Position numbers and translations under genes: made by a program
Notes under the pieces: generated by a model
Seen by the model: only the letters and a program-made list of their open reading frames with translations
Told to the model about the DNA's origin: nothing
Database searches by the model: none
Source: Kutzneria sp036403095
GTDB lineage: Bacteria > Actinomycetota > Actinomycetes > Mycobacteriales > Pseudonocardiaceae
Direction of reading: 5' to 3'
Assembly (NCBI GenBank): GCA_036403095.1
Contig: DASWRQ010000080.1
Coordinates: 1-64,000 of the forward strand
Length of the DNA stretch: 64,000 nucleotides
In this document: one piece after another, positions 1 to 7,929 of the stretch
Position numbering within the stretch: the stretch's first letter is position 1
Layout: each line of letters starts with the position of its first letter

Positions 1-18
1 CCGCCCGCCGCGGTCCGG

Positions 19-207
19 TCAGCGGCGCCGCAGCAGCAGGATCACGAGCAGCAGCACGCCGACGCCGCCGGCGGCGAGGACGGCGGTCGGGATCCTGCGG
101 GCCCGGTCGACCTTGCCGTGCAGGCGCGCGATGGTGTCGACGATCTCCTCACGGGTCCGCTCGATCTCCTCCCGCAGCAGCGCGGGATCGTCCGGACGGG
201 TGGTCAC
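19..207 (-). CDS. DUF3618 family membrane protein
   Basis: A 62-residue protein. The N-terminal half is acidic and helical (EEIERTREEIVDTIARL around residues 14-30), which is the signature of DUF3618. A basic stretch follows, then one C-terminal membrane helix (about residues 41-58) ending in RRR. The GTG start overlaps the stop of the upstream holin-like gene as GTGA, so the two are translationally coupled. In actinomycetes DUF3618 proteins sit beside DUF1469 proteins and are thought to act at the cytoplasmic membrane. The biochemical role is unknown. The assignment is firm, the function is not. Confidence 0.85.
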   Translation of the reverse strand: MTTRPDDPALLREEIERTREEIVDTIARLHGKVDRARRIPTAVLAAGGVGVLLLVILLLRRR

Positions 208-596
208 TGGGTCACCGCCCGGCGGATGATCGCCGCGTCGTCCTTGACGTTGGCGACGGTCTCCTGCGGCAGCGGCGGCACGCCCTTGCGCAGCTTGACC
301 AGGGCGAACGTGCCGAGAGCGCCGGCGAACAGGATGAGCGCGCCGCCGACGGCGAGCGCGGCGAGCCAGGCCGGCAGCACCAGGGCGAGCGCGATGATGG
401 CGCACGCGACGAGCGCGCACAGGCCCAGGAAGCCGAACAGCGCGGCCCCGGCCAGCACGCCGACGCCCACACCGGCCGCCTTGGCCTTCGTCTTGACCTC
501 CACGACGGCGAGCGCGGCCTCGTCCCGCACCAGGGTCGACAGTTGCTCGCTCAACCGAGCCAGCAGCTGGCCGGTCGAGGCTTCGTCCTGAGGCAT
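204..596 (-). CDS. Phage holin superfamily III / DUF1469-like membrane protein
   Basis: A 130-residue protein with an N-terminal helical region (LLARLSEQLSTLVRDEAALA, residues 11-30), then two long hydrophobic helices at about residues 40-100, then a charged tail. This is the layout of the actinobacterial DUF1469 (Phage_holin_3_6) family, which is a housekeeping envelope family despite its name. No phage genes are nearby. It is co-transcribed with the DUF3618 gene through a 4-base overlap. The exact role is unknown; envelope stress or cell-surface function is inferred from family context. Confidence 0.85.
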   Translation of the reverse strand: MPQDEASTGQLLARLSEQLSTLVRDEAALAVVEVKTKAKAAGVGVGVLAGAALFGFLGLCALVACAIIALALVLPAWLAALAVGGALILFAGALGTFALVKLRKGVPPLPQETVANVKDDAAIIRRAVTQ

Positions 597-633
597 TGGT
601 TCCTCCCAGCGTGGCTGTTCCTACCTATCGGAA

Positions 634-1530
634 CTACCCGCTGGTCAGCGCCGCGACACCCGCCAGCACCTGGTCGACGGTGACGCCGAGCAGCGCGGGA
701 TCGGGATCGTCGGTGAAGGGGTCGCCACGCCGGGCGGAGGCGACCGTCAGGCAGCGGTGCGGGCCGGCGGCCGGCGGGCCCCACTGTTGCACGGGAGCCG
801 GCCCGAACAGCACGACCGACGGCGTCCGGTAGGCGTAGGAAAGATGGGCGACGCCGGTATCGGCCGAGATCACCAGGTGCGCGTCGGCGATCAGCGCGGC
901 CAGCTCGGCCAGGTCCAGACGTCCGGCCAACACGTCCTCATCGGACACGCCGACGGCCAGCGCGAGGTCGCGTTCCCGCTCGGTGCCGGTCACCACCACG
1001 CGGCGATCGATCTTCGCTGCCACCTGGGCGTACCGCTCGACCGGCCAGCGCCGGCTGCCGTAACCGGCACCCGGATGGATGACCACGGCCCCCGGCGCGA
1101 CGCTGCTCGCGGCGGGCCGACGCAGCAGGAGATCGTCCGCGTCGCCGGGGATGCCGTGCGCGGCGAGCATTCGGCACCAACGTTGTCGCTCGTGCAGACC
1201 GTCCGTCCAGATCGGTCCGTCCCAGCCGTGACCCCGGTGGCCGACACGAAGCCGCGGCCGGAGCGCGTCAAGGATCTCGTTGCTCTGCGGCCCGGCCCCG
1301 TGCAGGTTGACGGCGACATCGGGACTGTCGACACCGTCGAGCGGCTGCAGGCCGTTGGCCGGCACGAGTTCGTCGATGCCGCCGATGAGCGCAACGATCG
1401 GTTGCAACCAAGCGGAGGTGGCCAGTTGCAGCCGGTGTCGCGGCCAATGGCGGCGCAGCGCGCGCAGCGCCGGCACCGCTACGAGTAGGTCGCCAAGATT
1501 CAAGGCCCGCAAGGCAAGCACGGTGGACAC
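634..1530 (-). CDS. Glycosyltransferase family 9 (heptosyltransferase-like)
   Basis: A 298-residue GT9 protein. The N-terminus carries the acceptor-side motif (ALRALNLGDLLVAVPALRAL, residues 6-25). The middle has HPGAGYGSRRWP, and the C-terminal nucleotide-sugar domain has SADTGVAHLSYA followed by SVVLFGPAP, all diagnostic for the heptosyltransferase family. The likely reaction is transfer of a heptose from ADP-heptose to an envelope glycan; donor and acceptor are inferred. It is divergent from the gmhB-type gene. The GTG start lies 10 bases after a GGGTAA box, so the mRNA is probably leaderless. At about 300 residues it is shorter than the other GT9 copies here. Confidence 0.88.
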   Translation of the reverse strand: MSTVLALRALNLGDLLVAVPALRALRRHWPRHRLQLATSAWLQPIVALIGGIDELVPANGLQPLDGVDSPDVAVNLHGAGPQSNEILDALRPRLRVGHRGHGWDGPIWTDGLHERQRWCRMLAAHGIPGDADDLLLRRPAASSVAPGAVVIHPGAGYGSRRWPVERYAQVAAKIDRRVVVTGTERERDLALAVGVSDEDVLAGRLDLAELAALIADAHLVISADTGVAHLSYAYRTPSVVLFGPAPVQQWGPPAAGPHRCLTVASARRGDPFTDDPDPALLGVTVDQVLAGVAALTSG

Positions 1531-1540
1531 CTTCAGCTGG

Positions 1541-1566
1541 TTACCCTCGGCGCGGCGGCGGCAAAC
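1541..1566 (-). promoter_or_regulatory. Sigma-B/F-type promoter of the first GT9 gene
   Basis: On the minus strand GTTT (1563-1566), a 16-base spacer and GGGTAA (1541-1546) match the GTTT-N15-GGGTAT stress consensus. The GTG start follows after 10 bases, which suggests a leaderless transcript. Read by eye. Confidence 0.55.
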
Positions 1567-1616
1567 AGACTCGGACGGGCGCCTCGGTCACGCTGAGTAG
1601 TAGTTGTCCGGGCCGG

Positions 1617-1641
1617 GTTTACTCCAACCCGCAGCGGAAAT
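1617..1641 (+). promoter_or_regulatory. Weak sigma-B/F-type promoter before the gmhB-type gene
   Basis: GTTT (1617-1620), 15 bases, then GGAAAT (1636-1641), 10 bases before the GTG at 1652. The -10 box departs from GGGTAT, so this is a low-confidence site. Its spacing matches the leaderless pattern elsewhere in the window and supports the 1652 start. Confidence 0.3.
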
Positions 1642-1651
1642 CTCGTCCTCC

Positions 1652-2176
1652 GTGACTGCGAGCCATGGCTGCGACGCGGTGCTGTTCGACCGGGACGGCA
1701 CCCTCATCGTCGACGTGCCCTACAACGGGGACCCGCGCAGGGTACTCCCCGTGCCGGGGGCGCGTCGAGCGCTGGACCTGTTGCGAGACCGGGGAATCGC
1801 CATCGGCGTGGTGACGAACCAGTCCGGTGTGGCTCGAGGCGTGCTCACCCTCGAGCAGGTGCGGGCGGTGAACCAACGGGTCGAGCAGCTGCTCGGCCCG
1901 TTCGACACCTGGCAGGTCTGCCCGCACGGCACGGACGACGGCTGCCCGTGCCGCAAGCCAGAGCCCGGCCTGGTGCTGGCGGCCTCGTCGTCACTGGGAG
2001 TGCCGACACATCGCATGACGCTGATCGGCGACATCGGCAGCGATGTCTCGGCCGGGCTGGCCGCCAACGCCAGGGCGATTCTCGTGCCCACACCGAAGAC
2101 CCGCCGCGAGGAGGTCGACGCCGCCCCCGAGGTGAGCCCGGATCTCCTTGCCGCGGTGGAAAAGGTCCTGCGATGA
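1652..2176 (+). CDS. gmhB: HAD phosphatase, GmhB / HisB-N type
   Basis: A 174-residue HAD-superfamily phosphatase. FDRDGTL near residue 11 supplies the nucleophile and acid aspartates, VVTNQSGVARG is motif II, and CPHGTDDGCPCRKPEPG is the Cys-His zinc loop typical of GmhB and histidinol-phosphate phosphatases. It is followed by GDIGSDVSAG. The likely reaction is removal of the 7-phosphate of heptose 1,7-bisphosphate, inferred from the adjacent gmhA and hldE genes. An upstream TTG in frame would add 16 residues, but the GTG is preferred because homologues begin just before the DRDGT strand. The stop overlaps the next ATG as ATGA, heading a tight operon to 7929. Confidence 0.82.
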   Translation: MTASHGCDAVLFDRDGTLIVDVPYNGDPRRVLPVPGARRALDLLRDRGIAIGVVTNQSGVARGVLTLEQVRAVNQRVEQLLGPFDTWQVCPHGTDDGCPCRKPEPGLVLAASSSLGVPTHRMTLIGDIGSDVSAGLAANARAILVPTPKTRREEVDAAPEVSPDLLAAVEKVLR

Positions 2177-3195
2177 GGCGGCAGGTGTTGGTCGTCCGCC
2201 TCGACAGCGAGGGCGATGTGCTCGTGTCGGGCCCGGCGGTGCGCGCCGTCGCGCAGGGCAACGACGTCACGTTCCTGTGCGGCCCCAGGGGAAAACAGGC
2301 GGCGCGACTGCTGCCGGGGGTAAGTGACGTCCTGGTGTGGCGATGCCCGTGGATCGATCCGACGCCGTCCGACGTGGACCGGCGCGACATCGAATCCGTC
2401 CGCAAGACCTTGCAGCGCCGTCGGTTCGACACGGCGCTGATCCTGACTTCGTTCCACCAGTCGCCGTTGCCGATGGCGCTGGTGCTACGGATGGCCGGCG
2501 TGCCGTGGATCGCGGCCGTCTCCGAGGACTATCCGGGATCCCTGCTGGACATCCGCCTCCGCCCCGGCATCGAGGTCGACGACGACCTGCCGGAGCCCGA
2601 ACGCGCCCTGACCGTCGCCAGGGCGGCCGGCTTCGCGCTTGGCCCCGCCGACGACGGCCGGCTGGCCGTTCGGGCGCTGCCCAAGCGCCCCCGTCTCATC
2701 GGGAAAGACCCTTACGTGGTCGTGCATCCGGGCGCATCGGCTCCGTCGCGGGCCTGGTCGCCCGAGCGGTGTGCAGAGGCCGTGGTCGAACTGGCGCGCC
2801 GCGGGTTTCGCGTGGTGGTCACGGGTGGTCCCGACGAACGCGCCCTGACGGCCCGCGTCGCCGGCCACTGTGGACTCGATCTCGGCGGCCGCACGACGTT
2901 CGCGCAACTAGCTGCCACAATCGCCGGCGCCGAGGTCCTCGTGGTCGGCAACACCGGCCCGGCGCATCTGGCCGCGGCCGTCGAAACGCCTGTGGTGTCA
3001 CTGTTCTCCCCGGTCGTGCCGTCACGGCGGTGGGCGCCGTACCGCGTGCCGTACGTGCTGCTGGGCGACCAGGACTCGCCCTGCCGCGGCACCCGCGCCC
3101 GGACCTGCCCGCTGGCCGGCCATCCATGCCTGAACAACGTCACCGCCGCCGAGGTCGCCGACGCGGTCGAAGCGATGCAGGGGGTACGTGCATGA
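2173..3195 (+). CDS. Glycosyltransferase family 9
   Basis: A 340-residue GT9 enzyme. The N-terminus (VVRLDSEGDVLVSGPAVRAV) is the acceptor-side signature, the linker has HPGASAPSRAWSPE, and the C-terminal domain has VVGNTGPAHLAAAVETPVVSLF. The C-terminal CRGTRARTCPL region is typical of this family. It is expected to be cytoplasmic and to transfer heptose from an ADP-sugar. It overlaps its neighbours by 4 bases at both ends, so its product probably works with the GmhA/GmhB/HldE enzymes of the same operon. The acceptor is unknown. Confidence 0.88.
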   Translation: MRRQVLVVRLDSEGDVLVSGPAVRAVAQGNDVTFLCGPRGKQAARLLPGVSDVLVWRCPWIDPTPSDVDRRDIESVRKTLQRRRFDTALILTSFHQSPLPMALVLRMAGVPWIAAVSEDYPGSLLDIRLRPGIEVDDDLPEPERALTVARAAGFALGPADDGRLAVRALPKRPRLIGKDPYVVVHPGASAPSRAWSPERCAEAVVELARRGFRVVVTGGPDERALTARVAGHCGLDLGGRTTFAQLAATIAGAEVLVVGNTGPAHLAAAVETPVVSLFSPVVPSRRWAPYRVPYVLLGDQDSPCRGTRARTCPLAGHPCLNNVTAAEVADAVEAMQGVRA

Positions 3196-4139
3196 CTGAA
3201 CGCGCTGTGCTGCCACCGCCCGGCTGGGCCGCGCCGGACCGCCGGCTGCGGATCCTGGTCTGGCACGTGCACGCGGCCTGGATGTCCGCTTTCGTCGCCG
3301 GCCGGCACGAGTACCTCATTCCGACCGGGCCGTGGGGCGGCGGCAAGTGCGGCCGCGAATGGCCCAACGCCGTCGAAGTCACCGAGCCGTCCGAAGTCGA
3401 CGTTGTCGTGCTGCAACGGCCGGAGGAGATCGACGAGGTGTCGAAGTGGGCGCGCGGTCGGCCGCCGATGGTCTACGTGGAGCACAACACCCCGAAGGGG
3501 CAGCCGCATCCGCTGGCCGAGCGGGACGACATCCGCCTGGTCCATGTCACGCACTTCAACGAGGTGATGTGGGATTCCGGCCAGGCGCCGACCACCGTGA
3601 TCGAACACGGCGTGCCCGATCCCGGCGAGCGCTACACCGGCGAACTGCCGCGGTCGGCGGCCGTGATCAACGAACCCGTGCGCCGCGGCCGAATCACCGG
3701 CACCGACCTGCTGCCGAGGTTCGACCCGATCGACGTCTTCGGCATCCACGTGGACCGCCTCGACCTGCCCGGCGTGCATCCGATCGGCGACCTGTGGACC
3801 GACAAGCTGCACACCGAGCTGGCCCGCCGGCGGGTGTACGTGCATCCGCTGCGCTGGACGTCGCTGGGGCTGTCCCTCATCGAGGCGATGCACCTGGGCA
3901 TGCCGGTGGTGGTGTTCGCGGCGACGGAGGCGATCGAGGCCGTGCCGTCCGACGCGGGCGTGGTCTCCACCCGCGTGGACGTGTTGGCCGACGTGGCCCG
4001 CGAGCTGATCAAAGCCCCCGAGCTGGCCGCCGAGCTGGGGCAGCAGGCCAGGCGGGCGGCGTTGGCGAGATACGGGTTGGCGGCCTTCCTGCGGGACTGG
4101 GACTGGCTGCTGGTCGAGACCGTGGAACGTGGGAGGTAG
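3192..4139 (+). CDS. Glycosyltransferase, GT-B fold (GT4-like)
   Basis: A 315-residue protein. ILVWHVHAAWMSAFVAGRHE at the N-terminus, YVEHNTP in the middle, and a C-terminal RRVYVHPLRWTSLGLSLIEAMHLGMPVVV segment are the GT-B donor-site pattern of GT4-like enzymes, including the E-x7-like glutamates. The protein is short for GT4 (usually 350-420 residues). Start and stop overlap neighbouring genes (ATGA upstream, 2 bases before the next ATG). It is predicted to build the same glycan as the flanking GT9 and GT4 enzymes. Donor and linkage cannot be read from the sequence. Confidence 0.75.
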   Translation: MTERAVLPPPGWAAPDRRLRILVWHVHAAWMSAFVAGRHEYLIPTGPWGGGKCGREWPNAVEVTEPSEVDVVVLQRPEEIDEVSKWARGRPPMVYVEHNTPKGQPHPLAERDDIRLVHVTHFNEVMWDSGQAPTTVIEHGVPDPGERYTGELPRSAAVINEPVRRGRITGTDLLPRFDPIDVFGIHVDRLDLPGVHPIGDLWTDKLHTELARRRVYVHPLRWTSLGLSLIEAMHLGMPVVVFAATEAIEAVPSDAGVVSTRVDVLADVARELIKAPELAAELGQQARRAALARYGLAAFLRDWDWLLVETVERGR

Positions 4140-4141
4140 TC

Positions 4142-5356
4142 ATGAAGATCGCGATGGTCTCCGAGCACGCCAGTCCGCTGGCCGCGCTCGGCGAGGTCGA
4201 CTGCGGTGGACAGAACCTGCACGTGGCCGAGTTGTCGTCGGCGCTGGCCCGGCAGGGCCACGAGGTCGTCGTCCACACGCGCCGCGCGGACCCGGAGCTG
4301 CCGACCCGGGTCGACACCGCCCGAGGTTTCAGCGTGGTGCACGTGCCGGCCGGTCCACCGGGCCCGCTGCCGAAGGACGAACTGCTCCCGCACATGGGCG
4401 AGTTCGCCGACACGCTGGCCCGCGAATGGCGGGAGCAGCCGCCGGACGTGGTGCACGCCCACTTCTGGATGTCCGGCCTGGCCTCGGTGCTCGGCGCGGA
4501 CGGGCTCGACATCCCGGTGGTGCAGACCTTTCACGCGCTCGGCTCGGTGAAGCGCCGGCACCAGGGCGACAGGGACACCAGCCCGGTCGGGCGACTGCGG
4601 CTGGAGCGCCTGGTCGGGCGGAGCGTGTCCAGGGTGGCCGCCACATGCTCCGACGAGGTGTTCGAGCTGGTTCGCATGGGTGTGCCGCGGTCGCGGATCT
4701 CCGTGGTGCCGTGCGGTGTGGACCTGCGGCAGTTCAGCCCGGACGGGCCCGTCGCTCCCCGCGGCGAACGCCATCGCCTGCTCGTGGTCGGACGCTTGGT
4801 GCAGCGCAAGGGTTTCGACATCGTCATCGAGGCCATGGCCCGGCTGCCGCACACCGAGCTGCTGATCGCCGGCGGCCCGCAGCCGTCCGGGCTGTCCGCG
4901 GACCCGGAGGCCCACCGGCTGCGCCAGGTCGCCAACCGGTTCGGGGTCAGCGACCGGGTCACGCTGCTCGGCCAGGTGTCCCGCGAGGAGATGCCGAGGC
5001 TGTTGCGTTCGGCCGACGTCGTCGTCTGCACGCCCTGGTACGAGCCGTTCGGCATCGTGCCGCTGGAGGCGATGGCCTGCGGTGTCCCGGTGGTGGCGGC
5101 CGCCACCGGCGGCCTCACCGACACCGTCGTCGACGGCGTCACCGGCCGCCATGTGCCGCCGCGCGATCCGGCCGCGCTGGCGCACGTGCTGCGGCCGCTG
5201 CTGGAGGATCCCACGTTGCGCCAGGCCTACGGGGCCGCCGGCCACGACCGGGCCCAGGCCCGCTACTCCTGGGACCGGGTGGCCGCCGACACCGCGCAGA
5301 TCTACCACCGCGCCGGCGTCGTCCCGGCCGGCACCGCCCTGGAGGTCTCGTCGTGA
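4142..5356 (+). CDS. Glycosyltransferase family 4
   Basis: A 404-residue GT4 enzyme. It has the glycine-rich N-terminal loop (GEVDCGGQNLHVAELSSALA), HAHFWMSGL, the VVPCGVDLRQFSP hinge and the E-x7-E donor motif in YEPFGIVPLEAMACGVPVVA. This arrangement resembles sucrose-phosphate-synthase-like and mannosyl GT4 proteins. The ATG lies 2 bases after the previous stop and the gene ends in a GTGA overlap with gmhA. Position inside the heptose operon suggests it extends or caps the same glycan. Confidence 0.9.
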   Translation: MKIAMVSEHASPLAALGEVDCGGQNLHVAELSSALARQGHEVVVHTRRADPELPTRVDTARGFSVVHVPAGPPGPLPKDELLPHMGEFADTLAREWREQPPDVVHAHFWMSGLASVLGADGLDIPVVQTFHALGSVKRRHQGDRDTSPVGRLRLERLVGRSVSRVAATCSDEVFELVRMGVPRSRISVVPCGVDLRQFSPDGPVAPRGERHRLLVVGRLVQRKGFDIVIEAMARLPHTELLIAGGPQPSGLSADPEAHRLRQVANRFGVSDRVTLLGQVSREEMPRLLRSADVVVCTPWYEPFGIVPLEAMACGVPVVAAATGGLTDTVVDGVTGRHVPPRDPAALAHVLRPLLEDPTLRQAYGAAGHDRAQARYSWDRVAADTAQIYHRAGVVPAGTALEVSS

Positions 5357-5928
5357 ACCCGATCAGGCACGTCGACGACCTGCACGAGGCGCTGGACTGG
5401 CTGCGCGCGCAGTCGTCGGTGCTGGACAGCTGGGGGCAGCGGCTGGCCGCCACGCTGCGGTCCGGCGGACGGCTGCTCGCGGCCGGCAACGGCGGCTCGG
5501 CCGCCGAGGCCCAGCACCTGACCGCCGAGCTGGTCGGGCGCTTCGACGGCGACCGGCAGCCGTTCTCGGCGATCGCCCTGCACGCCGACACCTCCGCGAT
5601 GACCGCCATCGGCAACGACTACGGGTACGACGACGTGTTCGCCCGCCAGGTCGCCGCCCATGCGCGGCCGGGGGACATCGTGGTGCTGCTGTCCACCAGT
5701 GGCCGCAGCCCGAACGTCGTGCGCGCCGCCGAGGCCGCCCGCCGCGCCGGGGCGGTGTGCTGGGCGATGACCGGCCGTGCGCCGAACCCGCTGGCGTCGC
5801 TGGCGGACGAGGCGCTGTGTGTGCCGGCCGAGCCGGCGACCGCCCAGGAGGCGCATCTGGTCGCCGTGCACGTGTTGTGCGGCGCCTTCGAACAGGCATT
5901 GGCGTTGCTGGAGAGGCGGGCCTCGTGA
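5353..5928 (+). CDS. gmhA: SIS-domain phosphoheptose isomerase
   Basis: A 191-residue SIS protein matching sedoheptulose-7-phosphate isomerase. AGNGGSAAEAQHLTAELVGRF carries the substrate loop and the catalytic Glu, ALHADTSAMTAIGNDYGYDD and LLSTSGRSPNVV are the conserved phosphate-binding strands, and QEAHLVAVHVLCG supplies the catalytic His. It converts sedoheptulose 7-phosphate to D-glycero-D-manno-heptose 7-phosphate, the first step of ADP-heptose synthesis. The GTG start overlaps the previous stop and the stop overlaps the next GTG, both as GTGA. Length is normal for the family. Confidence 0.9.
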   Translation: MNPIRHVDDLHEALDWLRAQSSVLDSWGQRLAATLRSGGRLLAAGNGGSAAEAQHLTAELVGRFDGDRQPFSAIALHADTSAMTAIGNDYGYDDVFARQVAAHARPGDIVVLLSTSGRSPNVVRAAEAARRAGAVCWAMTGRAPNPLASLADEALCVPAEPATAQEAHLVAVHVLCGAFEQALALLERRAS

Positions 5929-7235
5929 ATCTGGTCGTGGTCGGCGACGTGCTGTTGGACGTGGACATCGTCGGCTCGGTGAGCCGGGTGTGCCCCGACG
6001 GTCCGGCGCCCGTGCTGGACATGGCGACCGAGCGGCCCCGCGCCGGTGGCGCCGGCCTGTCGGCCTTCCTCGCCGCTCGTGACGGTGTGGCGACGACGCT
6101 CGTGACGGCGCTGTCCGACGACGAGGACGCCGGTGTGTTGCGGTCGTGCCTGTCCGGCGTCCGGGTGGTCGCCGGCCGATCCTTCGGCGCGACCGTCGTG
6201 AAGACCCGGCTGCGGGCGGACGACCAGTCCCTGGCCCGGTTCGACCGCGGCGGCAGCGAGCGGGCGCCGGAGGTCACCGCCGAGATGCTCAAAGCGGTGC
6301 GGTCGGCCGACGCCGTGCTGGTGTCCGACTACGGTCGGGGCATCGCCGCCGATCCCCGGCTGCGCAAGGCGCTTTCGGACGTCGTGCGGCGGATTCCCGT
6401 GGTCTGGGACCCACATCCGCGCGGGCCGGAGCCCGTGCCCGGTGTCCGGTTGCTCACGCCGAACCTGTCGGAGGCGATGACCGCGAGCGGCGTCACGGCG
6501 AAGGGGCTGGAGGGTGCTCGGTTGGCGGCCGACGCGCTGCGTTCGCGGCTGCGCGCGCACGCCGTGGCCGTGACGCTGGGCAGCCGCGGTGCGTTGCTGC
6601 ACAACGGCGGCGAGGCCCCGATCGTCGTTCCGGCGCCGTCGGTTCCGGTGCTCGACCCGTGTGGTGCGGGTGACCGGTTCGCGTCGGCCGTCGCGGTGAG
6701 TCTGATGCGGGGCACGGCATTGGACGTCGCCGTCGCCGATGGTGTCGTCGCCGCCTCGGAGTACGTCTGTGCCGGGGGTCTGGCCGATCCGCGGCGTTCC
6801 ATCGCGGCCGTCCGGGCCCGCGGCGGCAAGATCGTCGCCACCGGCGGCTGCTTCGACATCCTCCACACCGGACACACCCGGACGCTGCACGCGGCCCGCC
6901 GCCTCGGCGATTTCCTGGTGGTGTGCCTGAATTCCGATGAGTCGGTGCGACGGCTGAAGGGCCCGTCGCGGCCGGTCAACAACCAGCGCGACCGCGCCGA
7001 GATGCTGAGCTCGCTCGACTGTGTGGACGCCGTCGTCGTCTTCGACGGGGACACGCCCTGCGATGTACTGCGCGAGCTGCGGCCGGACGTGTGGGTGAAG
7101 GGCGGCGACTACTCGGCCGAGACGCTGCCGGAGTCCGAGGTCGTGCGCGAATGGGGCGGCGAGAGCGTGGTCGTGCCGTATCACGCCGGCCGCTCCACCA
7201 CCCGGCTCGTGGACCTGTTGTCCCACGCGAAGTGA
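5925..7235 (+). CDS. hldE: Bifunctional heptose-7-P kinase / heptose-1-P nucleotidyltransferase (divergent copy)
   Basis: A 436-residue HldE/RfaE-type protein. The N-terminal PfkB kinase domain (about 1-295) has VSDYGRGIAAD, LLTPNLSEA and DPCGAGDRF with the catalytic Asp. The C-terminal nucleotidyltransferase (about 300-436) has GGCFDILHTGHTRTLHAARRLGD with the HxGH active site, then LKGPSRPVN and VWVKGGDYS. The kinase half is divergent: the usual PGGAANVA loop reads RAGGAGLSAFLA. Expected products are heptose bisphosphate, then ADP-heptose. A second, more canonical HldE is encoded at 10309-11763, so the two may use different anomers or sugars. Confidence 0.85.
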   Translation: MNLVVVGDVLLDVDIVGSVSRVCPDGPAPVLDMATERPRAGGAGLSAFLAARDGVATTLVTALSDDEDAGVLRSCLSGVRVVAGRSFGATVVKTRLRADDQSLARFDRGGSERAPEVTAEMLKAVRSADAVLVSDYGRGIAADPRLRKALSDVVRRIPVVWDPHPRGPEPVPGVRLLTPNLSEAMTASGVTAKGLEGARLAADALRSRLRAHAVAVTLGSRGALLHNGGEAPIVVPAPSVPVLDPCGAGDRFASAVAVSLMRGTALDVAVADGVVAASEYVCAGGLADPRRSIAAVRARGGKIVATGGCFDILHTGHTRTLHAARRLGDFLVVCLNSDESVRRLKGPSRPVNNQRDRAEMLSSLDCVDAVVVFDGDTPCDVLRELRPDVWVKGGDYSAETLPESEVVREWGGESVVVPYHAGRSTTRLVDLLSHAK

Positions 7236-7248
7236 GGGGAGAAACCCA

Positions 7249-7929
7249 GTGGAAACCATCGCTGTCACCGGCGGCGCGTCCGGTCTGGGCGCGGCCGTCG
7301 TGCGGGCGGTGCGCAAGGCCGGCGGCCGGGCCGTCGTGCTGGACATGGCCGAGCCGGCGGAGTGCGACGACTTCGTGTCGGTGGACCTGTCCGACACCCG
7401 CGCGGCCGAGCGGGCCGTCCGCGAGATCGCCGAGCGCGGCGGCGGCCTGAGCGGCGTGGTGACCGCCGCCGGCACCGATCGCTGCGGCACACTGTCCGAT
7501 GTGGACGGGGCCGAGTGGGATCGGGTCGTGACCGTGAATCTTCTCGGCACCGCGGCCGTTGTCCGGGCGGCGCTGCCGTACCTGCTGGAGTCGCGGGGCC
7601 GCATCGTCACGGTGGCCTCGACGCTCGGCTTCAGCGCGGTCAGCGACGCGACCGCCTACTGCGCCTCGAAGTTCGGCGTCGTCGGCTTCACCCGCGCGCT
7701 GACCGCCGAGCTGACCGGACGGGTCGGTGTGACCCTGCTGGTGCCCGGCGGCATGCGGACGAAGTTCTTCGACGACCGCGAGGACCGCTACAAGCCCCCG
7801 TCCGACGCCCGGCTCAACGACCCGGACGACGTGGCGGCGGCCGTGGTGTTCGCGCTCAGCCAGCCCGGCAGCTGTGAGCTTCGGGAACTGGTCGTGACGC
7901 ACGCCGAGGAGGGATCGTGGCCGCCATGA
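7249..7929 (+). CDS. Short-chain dehydrogenase/reductase
   Basis: A 226-residue classical SDR with TGGASGLGAAVV (residues 6-17) as the nucleotide-binding loop and YCASKFGVVGF as the catalytic YxxxK. It has no extended-SDR features, so it is not HldD. It may oxidise or reduce a sugar of the heptose pathway, inferred from its place as last gene of the gmhB operon, 13 bases after hldE. A ribosome-binding site (GAGGGGAGAAACCCAGTG region) precedes the ATG. Its last 74 bases overlap the convergent GT9 gene. Confidence 0.82.
   Translation: METIAVTGGASGLGAAVVRAVRKAGGRAVVLDMAEPAECDDFVSVDLSDTRAAERAVREIAERGGGLSGVVTAAGTDRCGTLSDVDGAEWDRVVTVNLLGTAAVVRAALPYLLESRGRIVTVASTLGFSAVSDATAYCASKFGVVGFTRALTAELTGRVGVTLLVPGGMRTKFFDDREDRYKPPSDARLNDPDDVAAAVVFALSQPGSCELRELVVTHAEEGSWPP

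Noticed and set aside
204..596. Prophage, because of a holin-family protein
   Set aside because: The DUF1469 family is chromosomal in actinomycetes and there are no other phage genes, integrase or att sites nearby.
7249..7929. HldD-type ADP-heptose epimerase
   Set aside because: The protein is a 226-residue classical SDR, whereas HldD is an extended SDR of about 310 residues with a different substrate domain.
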